NCBI RefSeq assembly: GCF_000967915.1
Contig: NC_022549.1
Coordinates: forward strand, 1,786,366 to 1,850,365
Direction: 5' to 3'
Length of the DNA: 64,000 nt
DNA from: Paracholeplasma brassicae
GTDB taxonomy: Bacteria > Bacillota_I > Bacilli_A > Acholeplasmatales > UBA5453
In this document: positions 47,514 through 56,399 of the stretch, piece after piece
Layout of the letters: every line of letters starts with the position of its first letter
How positions within the stretch are numbered: the first letter of the stretch is position 1
The notes under the pieces: generated by a model
Seen by the model: the letters and a program-made list of their open reading frames with translations, nothing else
What the model was told of the DNA's origin: nothing
Databases searched by the model: none
Made by a program: the position numbers and the translations under genes

Positions 47514-48473
47514 TCAAGTTTGAATATTACTTGTTGCGGTACACTTTTGGATGTTTTCTTCATTTTTTAAGAGAAAAAGTCTGTCAATTAGTAACTTCTT
47601 CTTTTTCTTATATTTTAAATTTAAAGTGTTATAATATTGAGGTTCAATTTGCCTCAAATAAAACATATGTCCGATAATTTGTTCGGCAGTTTCCGATGAG
47701 TTCGACTTCTTGTTAAATTTATGATAAATCATATTCTTAATTTCTCTTTTCTTTTTGTTACTTAAACTAATTCGATTCCCTGAAATTTTCAAACCTGTTA
47801 TTTCTATCTCATCTACAAATGATGAAAAATATGTCTTAGTGTTATTAACAAAAAGTCCTAATTTAGAGAGTTCATCAGCAATTATTTTAGTTATATTTTC
47901 ATTCAAAAATTCACTTGATGATATCGTTATGTCGTCAGAATACCTTGTATACACTCCATTAGGAATGTTTTTAACGACTCCTTGAAGAAACTCATCAAAA
48001 CTCTTTAAATATATATTTGAAATAATTGGTGACGTAACTGCCCCCTGAACAAATCTATTTTTATATGTGCAAATACTCAAAATATCTTCAACATCGTATG
48101 GACTTAAAAATGGCAATTCTTTTAGTAAGATTTCAGAAAATAAATTTCTTTTAATATTATCAAAAAAGTTCGATATATCTGTAAATAAAAAATGCTTATT
48201 TTTTATATGTGGTCGTGCATTATCTATAATTGATTTACTTTTGATATACGCTGTGGCATTTGATGATAATTGAATTTTTGAGAAATATTTTTCTGAAATA
48301 TAATGCTGCAGCATTTTTATGTCTGAAGATGGTAAATAGACCTCTCTTGTTCCACCTTTTCTTTTGGGTATCGCTATTTTCTTGTAGAATTGATTTGATT
48401 TATTAACATAAATACTTACTCTTTTCATATCCATATTAAATGTATCTGAAATATCTTCTCGAACTATTCCCAT
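47514..48473 (-). CDS. Retron reverse transcriptase
   Basis: Makes msDNA by priming on a 2'-OH of its own ncRNA. 319 residues. RT motifs: Asp99 in FTDIS, QGAVTSP (143-149), catalytic YSDD (178-181). Retron-specific marks are NARPH (85-89, the NAxxH of region X) and ITG (225-227, the VTG-like motif of region Y). QGxxTSP argues against a diversity-generating element. The start overlaps the effector stop by 10 bases. The C-terminus is basic (LKYKKKKKLLIDR) and may bind the ncRNA. Confidence 0.93.
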   Translation of the reverse strand: MGIVREDISDTFNMDMKRVSIYVNKSNQFYKKIAIPKRKGGTREVYLPSSDIKMLQHYISEKYFSKIQLSSNATAYIKSKSIIDNARPHIKNKHFLFTDISNFFDNIKRNLFSEILLKELPFLSPYDVEDILSICTYKNRFVQGAVTSPIISNIYLKSFDEFLQGVVKNIPNGVYTRYSDDITISSSEFLNENITKIIADELSKLGLFVNNTKTYFSSFVDEIEITGLKISGNRISLSNKKKREIKNMIYHKFNKKSNSSETAEQIIGHMFYLRQIEPQYYNTLNLKYKKKKKLLIDRLFLLKNEENIQKCTATSNIQT

Positions 48474-49450
48474 ATAATGTATCCATCTTTCTTAGCTTTA
48501 TTCAATATTTCCGCTTTCATTTTTATTGCATTTCTAGTTCTTAAAAATGATTCTTTAAACAACACACTGGAGAACTCTTTTACTTTGACTCCATTTTGTC
48601 TTAGAAAGCTTAAATTTAATGTGCAATTATCTTTGACTTCCTTAATTAATTTAAACTTCAATAACACGGTAATTAAAAAATCGATTATATTTCTAACTTC
48701 ATTTTGATTAGATATTGTGTTTTCAGCGCTCGTTCTTAGAATAATAGTTTCTACTTCAAATATATTTAGGATCAGGGTATAGGTATTTTTCTTTTTTATA
48801 GTTCCAAAGATTTTAATTATATCGACAATTAACCACATTAGGTAACTTATGTCAAGAATCTCAATAGTCTTTGAAGCTGTAACATTAAAAGTAGCTGATT
48901 TGAATGTCTTTTTGGGTTGAATATTATCTATTTCATCTGATAATTCTGAGGAAATAACTAAAGTGTTTCTTGGTTTATTATCGATAAATTTTTCAAAAAA
49001 AACTCTTTTTTTCTTTTCGCTATGTTTTTCTATTTTTCGTAACGGTCCATCGTTAATAAACGATTGGGAATCCTTGTGTTTTATATCGTTTATCACTAAA
49101 AGTTTGTCTATGTTACTGTTCACATACGAAAAAGCGCCTAATTCACAAGCAGAACCCCAACTTTCGAGTATAATAATCACTGCTGTGCTTATTTCAAGTA
49201 GTATTTCTTCGAATGTCAATAAATCTATGTCCTTCAAAAATGAAAATAAGTCCTCTGAATATAGCGAACTCCTTTTTTTTGACTTGTTTATATGCTGTAC
49301 GAGCATACTCCTATTATCTTTTTCGTATTTTTCTCCTCCACATAAAAAAATAAAATCATAGTAGTTTCCTAGACTGGTATGATTGCTTTTTATTTCATTT
49401 TTATTATTCAATATCGCTTTAACAATTCTAGTTTCATTAGTTGATAGCAT
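48464..49450 (-). CDS. Retron effector, nucleoside deoxyribosyltransferase-like (type II-A/St85-like)
   Basis: 328 residues. The N-terminal domain has a Rossmann-like YYDFIFLCGG strand and a NDT/TIR-like active-site block LESWGSACELGAFSY with Glu96 and Glu103. The C-terminal 130 residues are helical with a possible winged-helix DNA-binding part. In retron Ec86 such a protein is an N-glycosidase that is held inactive by msDNA-RT and triggers abortive infection. The start at 49450 has GGAGGG seven bases upstream, inside a small hairpin. It lies between the ncRNA and the RT, the same order as Ec86. Assignment rests on motif and context. Confidence 0.78.
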   Translation of the reverse strand: MLSTNETRIVKAILNNKNEIKSNHTSLGNYYDFIFLCGGEKYEKDNRSMLVQHINKSKKRSSLYSEDLFSFLKDIDLLTFEEILLEISTAVIIILESWGSACELGAFSYVNSNIDKLLVINDIKHKDSQSFINDGPLRKIEKHSEKKKRVFFEKFIDNKPRNTLVISSELSDEIDNIQPKKTFKSATFNVTASKTIEILDISYLMWLIVDIIKIFGTIKKKNTYTLILNIFEVETIILRTSAENTISNQNEVRNIIDFLITVLLKFKLIKEVKDNCTLNLSFLRQNGVKVKEFSSVLFKESFLRTRNAIKMKAEILNKAKKDGYIIWE

Positions 49451-49469
49451 GATTTCCCTCCATAAAGGA

Positions 49470-49640
49470 GAGCCCTACTTAAAAAGTTAGTGCGAAATGT
49501 TGAAATTGGCATTCTTGAAACTGTCTGCAGTTTTAAGAATGACAGTTTTAATAGTTCGCACGCCGTGTTACTAACGTAATTCGCAAAGTTTGATCTACAC
49601 AAACCAAGGTGCCGATTCCAGCATCTAATTACTAGGGCTC
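49470..49640 (-). ncRNA. Retron ncRNA (msr-msd)
   Basis: Minus strand, about 171 nt. The a1 repeat GAGCCCTA (49640-49633) and a2 TAGGGCTC (49477-49470) are perfectly complementary over 8 bases. The msr region has a GTTTG-TGTAGAT-CAAAC hairpin. The msd hairpin is closed by TGCGAA (49560-49555) / TTCGCA (49496-49491), with inner CATTCTT/AAGAATG and AAACTG-CAGA-CAGTTT steps. The candidate branching G follows a1 in CCTAG. The end of a2 overlaps the effector leader hairpin. Confidence 0.85.
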
Positions 49641-49646
49641 AATATA

Positions 49647-49675
49647 ATTCTATCACATTATTTATTTTTGTTCAA
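49647..49675 (-). promoter_or_regulatory. Retron promoter
   Basis: Minus strand TTGAAC (49675-49670), 17-base spacer, TAGAAT (49652-49647). The +1 position seven bases on is the first G of the a1 repeat. Confidence 0.8.
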
Positions 49676-49933
49676 TTAAACTTAATCGTTTACTTAATTA
49701 TTATCTGTTCAATGAATTCAAAAATAATCTATAATCAACTAAGTTGTTTTACATATCTTGCTAATAACAACAGAAAGCAATCCTAAACACAAGTGTTATC
49801 ATTTGTCATTTTTTCTTTAGAAGAGTATCTTTTTATCAGTATCAATCGATTTGTTATTTTTGTTTGTTCATGTTATTTGCAATTTACGTACAAATCCTTC
49901 TGGATCTATATCACACAGTTTAATTACATAGAC

Positions 49934-50548
49934 TTATTCTATTCTAAGCCACAACGCAGGGCGAACGCCCCCTTCATTGGATTTTGTTATCGGATGTATC
50001 GTGTTATAGCTTTTTTTGGATGCCTTGTTACCTTGAATTCCAATATTGCCGTCCCCATGAATATAAACAGCACTTGTGTTTAATCTACCGTTAGTTCTTA
50101 CCCAATACCACCAAGTACGTCCTAAGTAGGTTGATTTTCTTAATTCATTGTTTATGTCTTTTCTTTCAAACCAATAGCGTTGGTTTCTACCTTTATTATC
50201 TAAAAGGTGTCGACTATCGTTGAAGTAAGGGCCAACCATTTCTTCTAATGATAGAATAAATAGGTTGTCTAACGTTTTATTCTCCTCTTCAAGAAAATAC
50301 CACCGGTTACCGTTGTTATTGTTTAGTGTAGGGATGATTTTTCTTTTCTCATCAATCGAAAATGTTTCATAAAAATCCGTATTTAAATAGTATCTTAACG
50401 ATGAAGTCTCCCATGAAACTGCTTCATGTTTAAGGTGGTAAGGCATTTGCATAATGATTTCTTTTGTGATTATTAGTGCTTTACCTTCCTCGATGTCTAG
50501 TACTTTCCATTCATAGTTACCGAATTTGATGACGTCACCTATGTTCAT
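49934..50548 (-). CDS. DUF6273 domain protein
   Basis: 204 residues from the ATG at 50548 (AAAGGA upstream); an earlier in-frame start at 50605 would add 19 residues. The sequence has a lectin-like fold pattern (IKFGNYEWKVLDIEEGKALIIT, WETSSLRYYLNTDFY, WYWVRTNG) and ends GGVRPALWLRIE, typical of DUF6273. No signal peptide. It precedes the retron promoter by about 260 bases (49681-49933, no feature seen). Function unknown. Confidence 0.75.
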   Translation of the reverse strand: MNIGDVIKFGNYEWKVLDIEEGKALIITKEIIMQMPYHLKHEAVSWETSSLRYYLNTDFYETFSIDEKRKIIPTLNNNNGNRWYFLEEENKTLDNLFILSLEEMVGPYFNDSRHLLDNKGRNQRYWFERKDINNELRKSTYLGRTWWYWVRTNGRLNTSAVYIHGDGNIGIQGNKASKKSYNTIHPITKSNEGGVRPALWLRIE

Positions 50549-50643
50549 GTATGTGATCCTTTCATTTTTAAATGTATCAATATTTTTCATTCTCATGGTT
50601 TGCAACCGTATGACATTGTTAAAATAAACGTCTAATATAACCT

Positions 50644-50682
50644 AATTGTATCACTTAAATAAAAAGAAAACCACACAAAGAT
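50644..50682. repeat. Fragment of a dispersed terminator-type repeat
   Basis: GTATCACT.AAATAAAAAGAAAACCACACAAAGAT (interrupted to show one variable base) matches the flank of the two duplicated genes at 56826-56862 and 61706-61740, but here the hairpin partner arm is missing. Confidence 0.6.
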
Positions 50683-50690
50683 TAAAATGT

Positions 50691-50747
50691 AAAATGTACC
50701 CTATAGAACGGAAACTTTGAAAAAAGACCTTCTATAGGGTACATTTT
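50691..50747. terminator. Long hairpin after the CPBP gene
   Basis: AAAATGTACCCTATAGAA pairs perfectly with TTCTATAGGGTACATTTT (18 bp) around a 21-base loop. No classic U-run follows on the minus strand (ACATTTTAATC). It may act as a terminator or 3'-end stabiliser for the ABC operon. Confidence 0.6.
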
Positions 50748-50805
50748 AAATAGGGATAAGCCTTTTTCGATAGTTCTATCTTATATTAATGACCTTGCTT
50801 GACGC

Positions 50806-51747
50806 TTAAAAAACAATGTAAGCACTGATTGCGATTACGCTTAATAAAATACTCAATAAATCCTCATACTTAAACTTAAAACCTAATTTACTTGATGATC
50901 GAATGCGTGTAAATACATGACGTTTCTTTTTCAAAAGAAACGTCATCCAAATGATGCCTAACCCAAGCCCCAAATTGATGAGTCCATAACCTAATACTGT
51001 TTGAGGTGTAACTACATTTTTGATTGCACTTAACAACGACAATGGGAACACCACATAATTCGAAACCCATAATGAAATCAAGTTAAATAAGAAGTGGAGT
51101 ATAATCACCAGTTTGATACTTTGAGTTCGAATGATTACCACACTAAAATAACTAGAAAGAATCAATGCCGTAAAGATGGATATTGGATTGCTATGAGAAA
51201 ACATAAACACAAGTGTCGAAATACAAACAAATTTAAACTTATCATCTCTGTAAGTGTCAAAATATAACCCACGGTAAGTGATTTCCTCAATTATCGCTGG
51301 GATAATAGCAACTAATAATACAATGATGAAGAAGCTTTGAGCGTTAGGGTGCTGTATATCGACTGCTAGATTACTAGACCCATTGAAATAATAGAGACCT
51401 AGCATCAAGGATTCACTCAATAATTTGACCACCAAATAGACGGGGACTACCCATAAAATATACTTTAATGATTGCTTATTAATTAATGGTTTGTTCGGTA
51501 TCTCATATATTTGACTTTTTTCTATCGAATGGTTTCTTGTTATTCTAACCCACTTGACTAATACATATAACGGCAATCCAAATGCAAAGATTTGACCAAT
51601 GAATGTTACGGTAAAGAAGGATAAGTCGCTATTTGGATTTGTCGTATCTAGGTAAAAAGGAATCACCCATTTTGACATTATAATGGATACTATTAAATAG
51701 ACAACTAAACCGATGATTTTGATTTTGGGTTCTCGAGTAATTATCAT
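50806..51747 (-). CDS. CPBP-family intramembrane metalloprotease
   Basis: 313 residues, about eight transmembrane segments. Motifs of the CAAX/Abi protease group: IIEEITYRGL (EExxxR), VFMFSHSN (FxxxH) and ILHFLFN. Such proteins serve in bacteriocin immunity or maturation and in signal-peptide removal. Last gene of a five- or six-gene minus-strand operon; its start overlaps the upstream permease stop by four bases. Substrate unknown; the secreted protein at 55785-56399 is the obvious candidate. Confidence 0.87.
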   Translation of the reverse strand: MIITREPKIKIIGLVVYLIVSIIMSKWVIPFYLDTTNPNSDLSFFTVTFIGQIFAFGLPLYVLVKWVRITRNHSIEKSQIYEIPNKPLINKQSLKYILWVVPVYLVVKLLSESLMLGLYYFNGSSNLAVDIQHPNAQSFFIIVLLVAIIPAIIEEITYRGLYFDTYRDDKFKFVCISTLVFMFSHSNPISIFTALILSSYFSVVIIRTQSIKLVIILHFLFNLISLWVSNYVVFPLSLLSAIKNVVTPQTVLGYGLINLGLGLGIIWMTFLLKKKRHVFTRIRSSSKLGFKFKYEDLLSILLSVIAISAYIVF

Positions 51748-53060
51748 TGTAGATACGCCTTCTTTCGATTAAATCGGATTAAAGTTACTGCTGTAATCGA
51801 CATTATCATGGTGGACGTTAATATAATTATGGATAGCGTGTATGAAGCCCAATAAATTGGAGCAAGAATGAATACATTATTTAGACTCGGAACAAGTACT
51901 TGATAGGATGGTTTTAACAAGAACTCTATGATTAAGCTGAATAAGTAAGTGATTGTGGTATATATCACAATGATTTTCATCATGACATACAATAGTTCTA
52001 ACGTGTAGATTAAAATAATTTGTTTAAAACTGTACCCCATCAATATTAACATCCTTAAAAAATGTCTTTGTGCAATCAGTTTCGCTAGCGTATGGCTAAT
52101 TATACTTAATAATGAGATTAACACTATGGCGATAATGACAATACTTAAGAGGATAATCACAATACTCATTTGATCGACCATTTTTTGAGTTTCTTGTAGT
52201 ATAGAAGAAAGCGTGTTGTCTACTTGTCCATCGATCCACTCATACACATTAATAACACGTTTAATGTACTTTACATCGATAATCGCTCGTTCGTTATAGG
52301 TTGTTTCATCAGTGACTAATAACCTCATCTCTTGAATGATATCGTCACTATATAAGAACGGACTATTATACCCATATACTAAAATGTCGTTTTGAAAATC
52401 AACCAAATTATAGGACATTAAGAACGTTGGAACTGTACCCAATTGATAGGTATATACCCCGATGATTTCAATTTGCGTGATGTCAACAGCACCCATTGAT
52501 AATGTAAAAGTCTTCCCTAGGATTGAGGAAACCTGTTCATACCCAATACTAATTGCAAAATTTTCATCGACAAGTGCTTTTTTGGTATCTAATGACTCAA
52601 AGTCTCTGCCGCTAATGATTGGACTATTCATAACATTGGATGTTAAATTTGACCGTTCTTTTTTTGTGAATGAATGATAATCTACATCAATCCCATTAAT
52701 ATAGATCCCTGCTTGAATATCATATCCGTCGATACCGATAGAATAAGGTTCACCAAGTAGTTGGGTTTGATGTACTATTTGATCAATATCTGGATGAATA
52801 TTCATAGACACTAATAACTGTCTATCAATCTCTGACGGGACTGTGTTGCCAAAGTCATCTTTTTTGGTATTGAATATACGAATTTCTTTCGCATCCAAAT
52901 TATCTTCACTGATTTGGGAAAATATTTGGTTAGTCGCGATGCTAATTGATATAAGCAATAAAACCATGATTGATGATAGAATCATCCCAATGCTAAAGTT
53001 ACGAGTGGATTTTTTATAACGTTGGTTGATTTTTTTGGAAATCCAGAGCATTTTCTTCAT
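51744..53060 (-). CDS. FtsX/MacB-like ABC transporter permease 1
   Basis: 438 residues. One N-terminal transmembrane segment (about 24-45; FSIGMILSSIMVLLLISISIA), a large extracellular domain of about 250 residues, then three C-terminal segments, the layout of FtsX-domain permeases. In MacB/FtsX systems this topology transmits ATP hydrolysis mechanically to extracytoplasmic partners and is not a classical substrate channel. Overlaps both neighbours by four bases. Confidence 0.82.
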   Translation of the reverse strand: MKKMLWISKKINQRYKKSTRNFSIGMILSSIMVLLLISISIATNQIFSQISEDNLDAKEIRIFNTKKDDFGNTVPSEIDRQLLVSMNIHPDIDQIVHQTQLLGEPYSIGIDGYDIQAGIYINGIDVDYHSFTKKERSNLTSNVMNSPIISGRDFESLDTKKALVDENFAISIGYEQVSSILGKTFTLSMGAVDITQIEIIGVYTYQLGTVPTFLMSYNLVDFQNDILVYGYNSPFLYSDDIIQEMRLLVTDETTYNERAIIDVKYIKRVINVYEWIDGQVDNTLSSILQETQKMVDQMSIVIILLSIVIIAIVLISLLSIISHTLAKLIAQRHFLRMLILMGYSFKQIILIYTLELLYVMMKIIVIYTTITYLFSLIIEFLLKPSYQVLVPSLNNVFILAPIYWASYTLSIIILTSTMIMSITAVTLIRFNRKKAYLQ

Positions 53061-54250
53061 AATCGACTCAACTCACTTATGTAATAGCTATCAATTGTTG
53101 TTGTCACAAATCGTTTATAAACGCCTCTAAACAGGAAGCCGTATACCACTGTAATCAGTAAGAATGAACTGAACACGCTTATTGAATTTAAGGATAGCAT
53201 CTCATATCCCAAATCACCAAATAAAATTGACATATCAACCCAGTGATTAACCCACTTTAATAATGTACTAGCGCTAAACACGGCTAACACGAAAGATAGA
53301 TATCCTGCCATGTATGATTTAAAAATCAAAAAGAATGTGCGTTGCGTATTTGAGATACCCAACAGTTTTAACATGGTATAAAAGGGCATGTCGTCAATAT
53401 AATTCGCATGAATTGAGGTATACATTAAACCACTGATGGCGATCAATAAGATAAAGCTAACAACGCCTGTGATGATTAATACGATTTGAGCATAAGACGC
53501 CATGTTAAGTATCGTATCGACAGACTCATGCATATCAACATCGATGGCAGATGCGTGACGTTTCGCCTCTATTAAATCTTGGATTGTATGATATTGAATG
53601 GTGATATAATTCATGTCGTCTTTAATGTCAACATCATTAACAAAAATCGATAATGGTGTGAATTGTCTGATACGTTGTGTATAATCTTCATTTAAAATTA
53701 GTTGAATCGGATAGTGCTTAATCTCAGTTTTGTTGGTAATTGTCAATTTTTTTTGACTTAAATCCATTATTGACACAGACATTTGATGACTGATTAGCAA
53801 TGCCATATCATAACTAATTACTACATAAGGACTAGTAGATTGAGTTTTATCAACCAAGCTATAAAACTTTTCGTTTTCTTCTGCATCTAGCATAAAGGTA
53901 GTATTATCAAAAACACCGATCGTATGGATATCATCAGGTAAATCTATCTCTAAACCATCTTGTGCTTCAAAAGCAGTGCTATAAATGATCCGTTTTTCTT
54001 CAGACGAAGATAGTTTCAAATCAAAAAGGATGGACGCTAGAGCGTCATTTGACCCCTCGAAGGTAATGGATTGATAATAACGATGATGCCACAAAAAATC
54101 ATTCGTATACGAAACCATATTTAAACCGAAAGAAAAAATCGCTAATCCAAACGAAAATAGAATCATCATGGTAATCATTTGAAACACCAGAAAAGGGGCG
54201 TTACGAAAAAGTTTTCTTAGCATAAGTTTTGCATAATATTGTCTTCTCAT
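53057..54250 (-). CDS. FtsX/MacB-like ABC transporter permease 2
   Basis: 397 residues with the same 1+3 transmembrane layout as its neighbour (N-terminal segment about 16-40, three near 255-380) and a roughly 200-residue external domain. The two permeases are divergent and likely form a heterodimer with one ATPase type. Starts one base after the ATPase stop. Confidence 0.82.
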   Translation of the reverse strand: MRRQYYAKLMLRKLFRNAPFLVFQMITMMILFSFGLAIFSFGLNMVSYTNDFLWHHRYYQSITFEGSNDALASILFDLKLSSSEEKRIIYSTAFEAQDGLEIDLPDDIHTIGVFDNTTFMLDAEENEKFYSLVDKTQSTSPYVVISYDMALLISHQMSVSIMDLSQKKLTITNKTEIKHYPIQLILNEDYTQRIRQFTPLSIFVNDVDIKDDMNYITIQYHTIQDLIEAKRHASAIDVDMHESVDTILNMASYAQIVLIITGVVSFILLIAISGLMYTSIHANYIDDMPFYTMLKLLGISNTQRTFFLIFKSYMAGYLSFVLAVFSASTLLKWVNHWVDMSILFGDLGYEMLSLNSISVFSSFLLITVVYGFLFRGVYKRFVTTTIDSYYISELSRL

Positions 54251-54251
54251 G

Positions 54252-54917
54252 TTATTGAACTGTCCCGTCTTTTAGGAACAAAACTTTGGATAAACCGATC
54301 GTATCTTCATTTTTATGTGTGATTAAAACGATGGTTTTCCCCTGTTTATTCAGGTTTCTAAGTAGATTCATAATTTCGTGACTATTCTTTGAATCCAAGT
54401 TCCCTGTCGGTTCATCAGCGAAAAGCACTTTCGCATCTGTCACAATCGCCCTTGCGATTGCTACCCTTTGTTTCTCACCACCTGAAAGTTGGTATGCTTT
54501 GTGGTGTTTTCTATGTGCTAGTCCAACTAAGTCTAACGCTTCATTGACTTTAGATTCAATTTCTTTTAATGACCATTCTTTTTGTGGCATCAACGGTATA
54601 CTGACATTTTCAAATGCTGTGAACTTAGGCTCTAAATAGTAATCTTGAAAAATAAACCCGATGTTTCGATTACGAAATTGTGATGTGTGATTCATCGCTA
54701 GATGGTAGATTTCTTTATCGTCATAGGTAACACTACCTTCACTGGGCTTTAATAACCCACTGATCACATTTAACAGGGTTGTTTTCCCACTACCAGAATG
54801 GCCGATAATTCCGATGAAATCGCCATCATTTATCGAAAAAGAAACATTATTCAATGCCTTTACTTCATTGCTTAAACCAAGATTATATTTATGACTGACC
54901 CGTTCAATTTTTATCAT
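54252..54917 (-). CDS. ABC transporter ATP-binding protein (LolD/MacB-type)
   Basis: 221 residues from the ATG at 54917 with GAGGG upstream; a TTG twelve bases earlier is in frame. Walker [13 protein letters not shown]-loop [10 protein letters not shown], signature [15 protein letters not shown], Walker [14 protein letters not shown]-loop LITHK. The short, single-domain LolD-like form matches the FtsX-type permeases that follow. It overlaps the upstream gene by 14 bases. Confidence 0.92.
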   Translation of the reverse strand: MIKIERVSHKYNLGLSNEVKALNNVSFSINDGDFIGIIGHSGSGKTTLLNVISGLLKPSEGSVTYDDKEIYHLAMNHTSQFRNRNIGFIFQDYYLEPKFTAFENVSIPLMPQKEWSLKEIESKVNEALDLVGLAHRKHHKAYQLSGGEKQRVAIARAIVTDAKVLFADEPTGNLDSKNSHEIMNLLRNLNKQGKTIVLITHKNEDTIGLSKVLFLKDGTVQ

Positions 54918-55716
54918 GATTTCCCTCAATTTTCTGATTCACAAACATTAGTACGTCTTTGATATTCATCACTGACATCTCGATACCTGGAACAATCACC
55001 GTGTTTTGATAAACAACTTCAGTTGTCGTCGATTTAAATGTAATGAGCGGTCGAAGATGATAAATAGCATAGGGATTATCAGCATATTGTGTCAGCGAAA
55101 TGGTTGTCAATACGGTATCATCCGCATTAATATTTAGTGTTATTTGTTTTGGCGTATAGAGCTCATGATTGCTTATGATTGTGACGGATTGTGTTTCATT
55201 TGAAATGTTTTTAATACTTAAGTCATACCCATCAACCATCGACATCCCGTATGATAACTCTAAATGCCTTGGTATTTCAGCAGTTCTTTCTACCTGTTGA
55301 ACTGTATAGTTACCAATCGGATAATCCTCGTAGTTTGATCCTTGATAGAAGCGTATACTATCGATGATCTTTACTTGATTAACCATATCAATTTGAACTA
55401 CTAACTTGTGTTCTACAAAATGTTTATTCTCACGTATCACTTCTGAATCAATCAAGGTGGTCGAAAGTGGCTCTTGTTGATTCGTAAACAAGACTACACT
55501 TCTATTCTTAAGTGGATCTTCGGCTGTTTGAACATTAAAATAGTAGATTTCAATGGTAGGTGTTTCATCAATGAAAACAGAATATCCAAATTGCTCTCTA
55601 AAGTAAATTCCTTGGGTCCATGGGTTTTTATCGTTTTGTAACAAAGCAATACCTGTAATAATCAAAGCGAGAATACTGATTGTAATAATCGATGTAAATA
55701 CTATTTTTGATTTCAT
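54904..55716 (-). CDS. Membrane-anchored extracellular protein of the ABC operon
   Basis: 270 residues. One N-terminal transmembrane helix (VFTSIITISILALIITGIALL) with the rest outside the cell, predicted as two beta-rich, immunoglobulin-like domains. No family recognised. Its place between the secreted protein and the ATPase suggests an adaptor or immunity partner that binds the secreted product (inference). Confidence 0.72.
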   Translation of the reverse strand: MKSKIVFTSIITISILALIITGIALLQNDKNPWTQGIYFREQFGYSVFIDETPTIEIYYFNVQTAEDPLKNRSVVLFTNQQEPLSTTLIDSEVIRENKHFVEHKLVVQIDMVNQVKIIDSIRFYQGSNYEDYPIGNYTVQQVERTAEIPRHLELSYGMSMVDGYDLSIKNISNETQSVTIISNHELYTPKQITLNINADDTVLTTISLTQYADNPYAIYHLRPLITFKSTTTEVVYQNTVIVPGIEMSVMNIKDVLMFVNQKIEGNHDKN

Positions 55717-55741
55717 AGCTTTCTCCGTTCAAATAAAGTGA

Positions 55742-55774
55742 GTTAAGAGGGGGGGTAATCATCCCCCTCTTAAC
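55742..55774 (-). promoter_or_regulatory. Intercistronic hairpin
   Basis: GTTAAGAGGGGG / CCCCCTCTTAAC, 12 bp with a G7 homopolymer, between the secreted-protein gene and the rest of the operon. No U-run follows, so it is more likely an mRNA-processing or stability element that sets different expression levels than a full terminator. Confidence 0.6.
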
Positions 55775-55784
55775 ACTGATTAAT

Positions 55785-56399
55785 TTAAGATTGTACAAAT
55801 AAGAATGTGACGCCATCAAATTCATAAACATATTCTGTCGATTGCCCAATATAGCCGTCATCATGCCAACCAAGAACCCAATTTTTTAGATAATACTGCT
55901 GTTGTGTCTTATCAACTGTTAAACGCGTATTACGGACACGTTTGTCGTACGTGTATAAGACAATCATTGATTTTGGCGGAATATTCAATGTGGCAGAATA
56001 GGTTTGTGACACTTCTGCGGAAAATGTATAGCCCGCTTCTAATTCAAATACTTTTATTTTTGTTTTCACTTTCGCACTGATTTGATGCCCAACACGTGCT
56101 GTATAACTATAACCAACACTCTGATTTACAGAGGTTGCGTTGTCTCCTGAAGTAATATATTTTTTGTTGACTTCAGTCATTACAGTTGAGTCACTACGTT
56201 TGATGACCACATTCTTGTCTCTCCATTTTTGAACCATCAACAACCATTGATAGTTGTCAAAATATGTTTCTGACCCTACTTCTGCAGGCACATTTCCATA
56301 TACTTCTGTGCTATTAATCAGGGTTCCAAAAGAAACCAATGTGAATAACATCACAAGCGTAAAAAAGAACTTCTTGTAAATATCAAAAAAACGTTTCAT
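55785..56399 (-). CDS. Secreted beta-rich protein, pore-former-like
   Basis: 204 residues. The signal peptide (KKFFFTLVMLFTLVSFGTL, cleavage near NSTEVYG) is followed by a mature domain of alternating polar/hydrophobic strands: SVGYSYTARVGHQISAKVK, VFELEAGYTFSAEVSQTYSA, then NIPPKSMIVLYTYDKRVR. This Ser/Thr-rich amphipathic pattern followed by a P-x-S turn resembles aerolysin/ETX-MTX2-type or similar secreted proteins, but homology is not established. SD AAGGGAG. First gene of the ABC/CPBP operon, separated from the rest by a strong hairpin. Confidence 0.65.
   Translation of the reverse strand: MKRFFDIYKKFFFTLVMLFTLVSFGTLINSTEVYGNVPAEVGSETYFDNYQWLLMVQKWRDKNVVIKRSDSTVMTEVNKKYITSGDNATSVNQSVGYSYTARVGHQISAKVKTKIKVFELEAGYTFSAEVSQTYSATLNIPPKSMIVLYTYDKRVRNTRLTVDKTQQQYYLKNWVLGWHDDGYIGQSTEYVYEFDGVTFLFVQS

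Noticed and set aside
47514-50605. Diversity-generating retroelement: an RT close to a DUF6273 lectin-like protein ending GVRPALWL
   Set aside because: The RT has QGAVTSP and NAxxH (retron type), not the DGR xxLGxxxSQ motif, and no template/variable repeat pair was seen.
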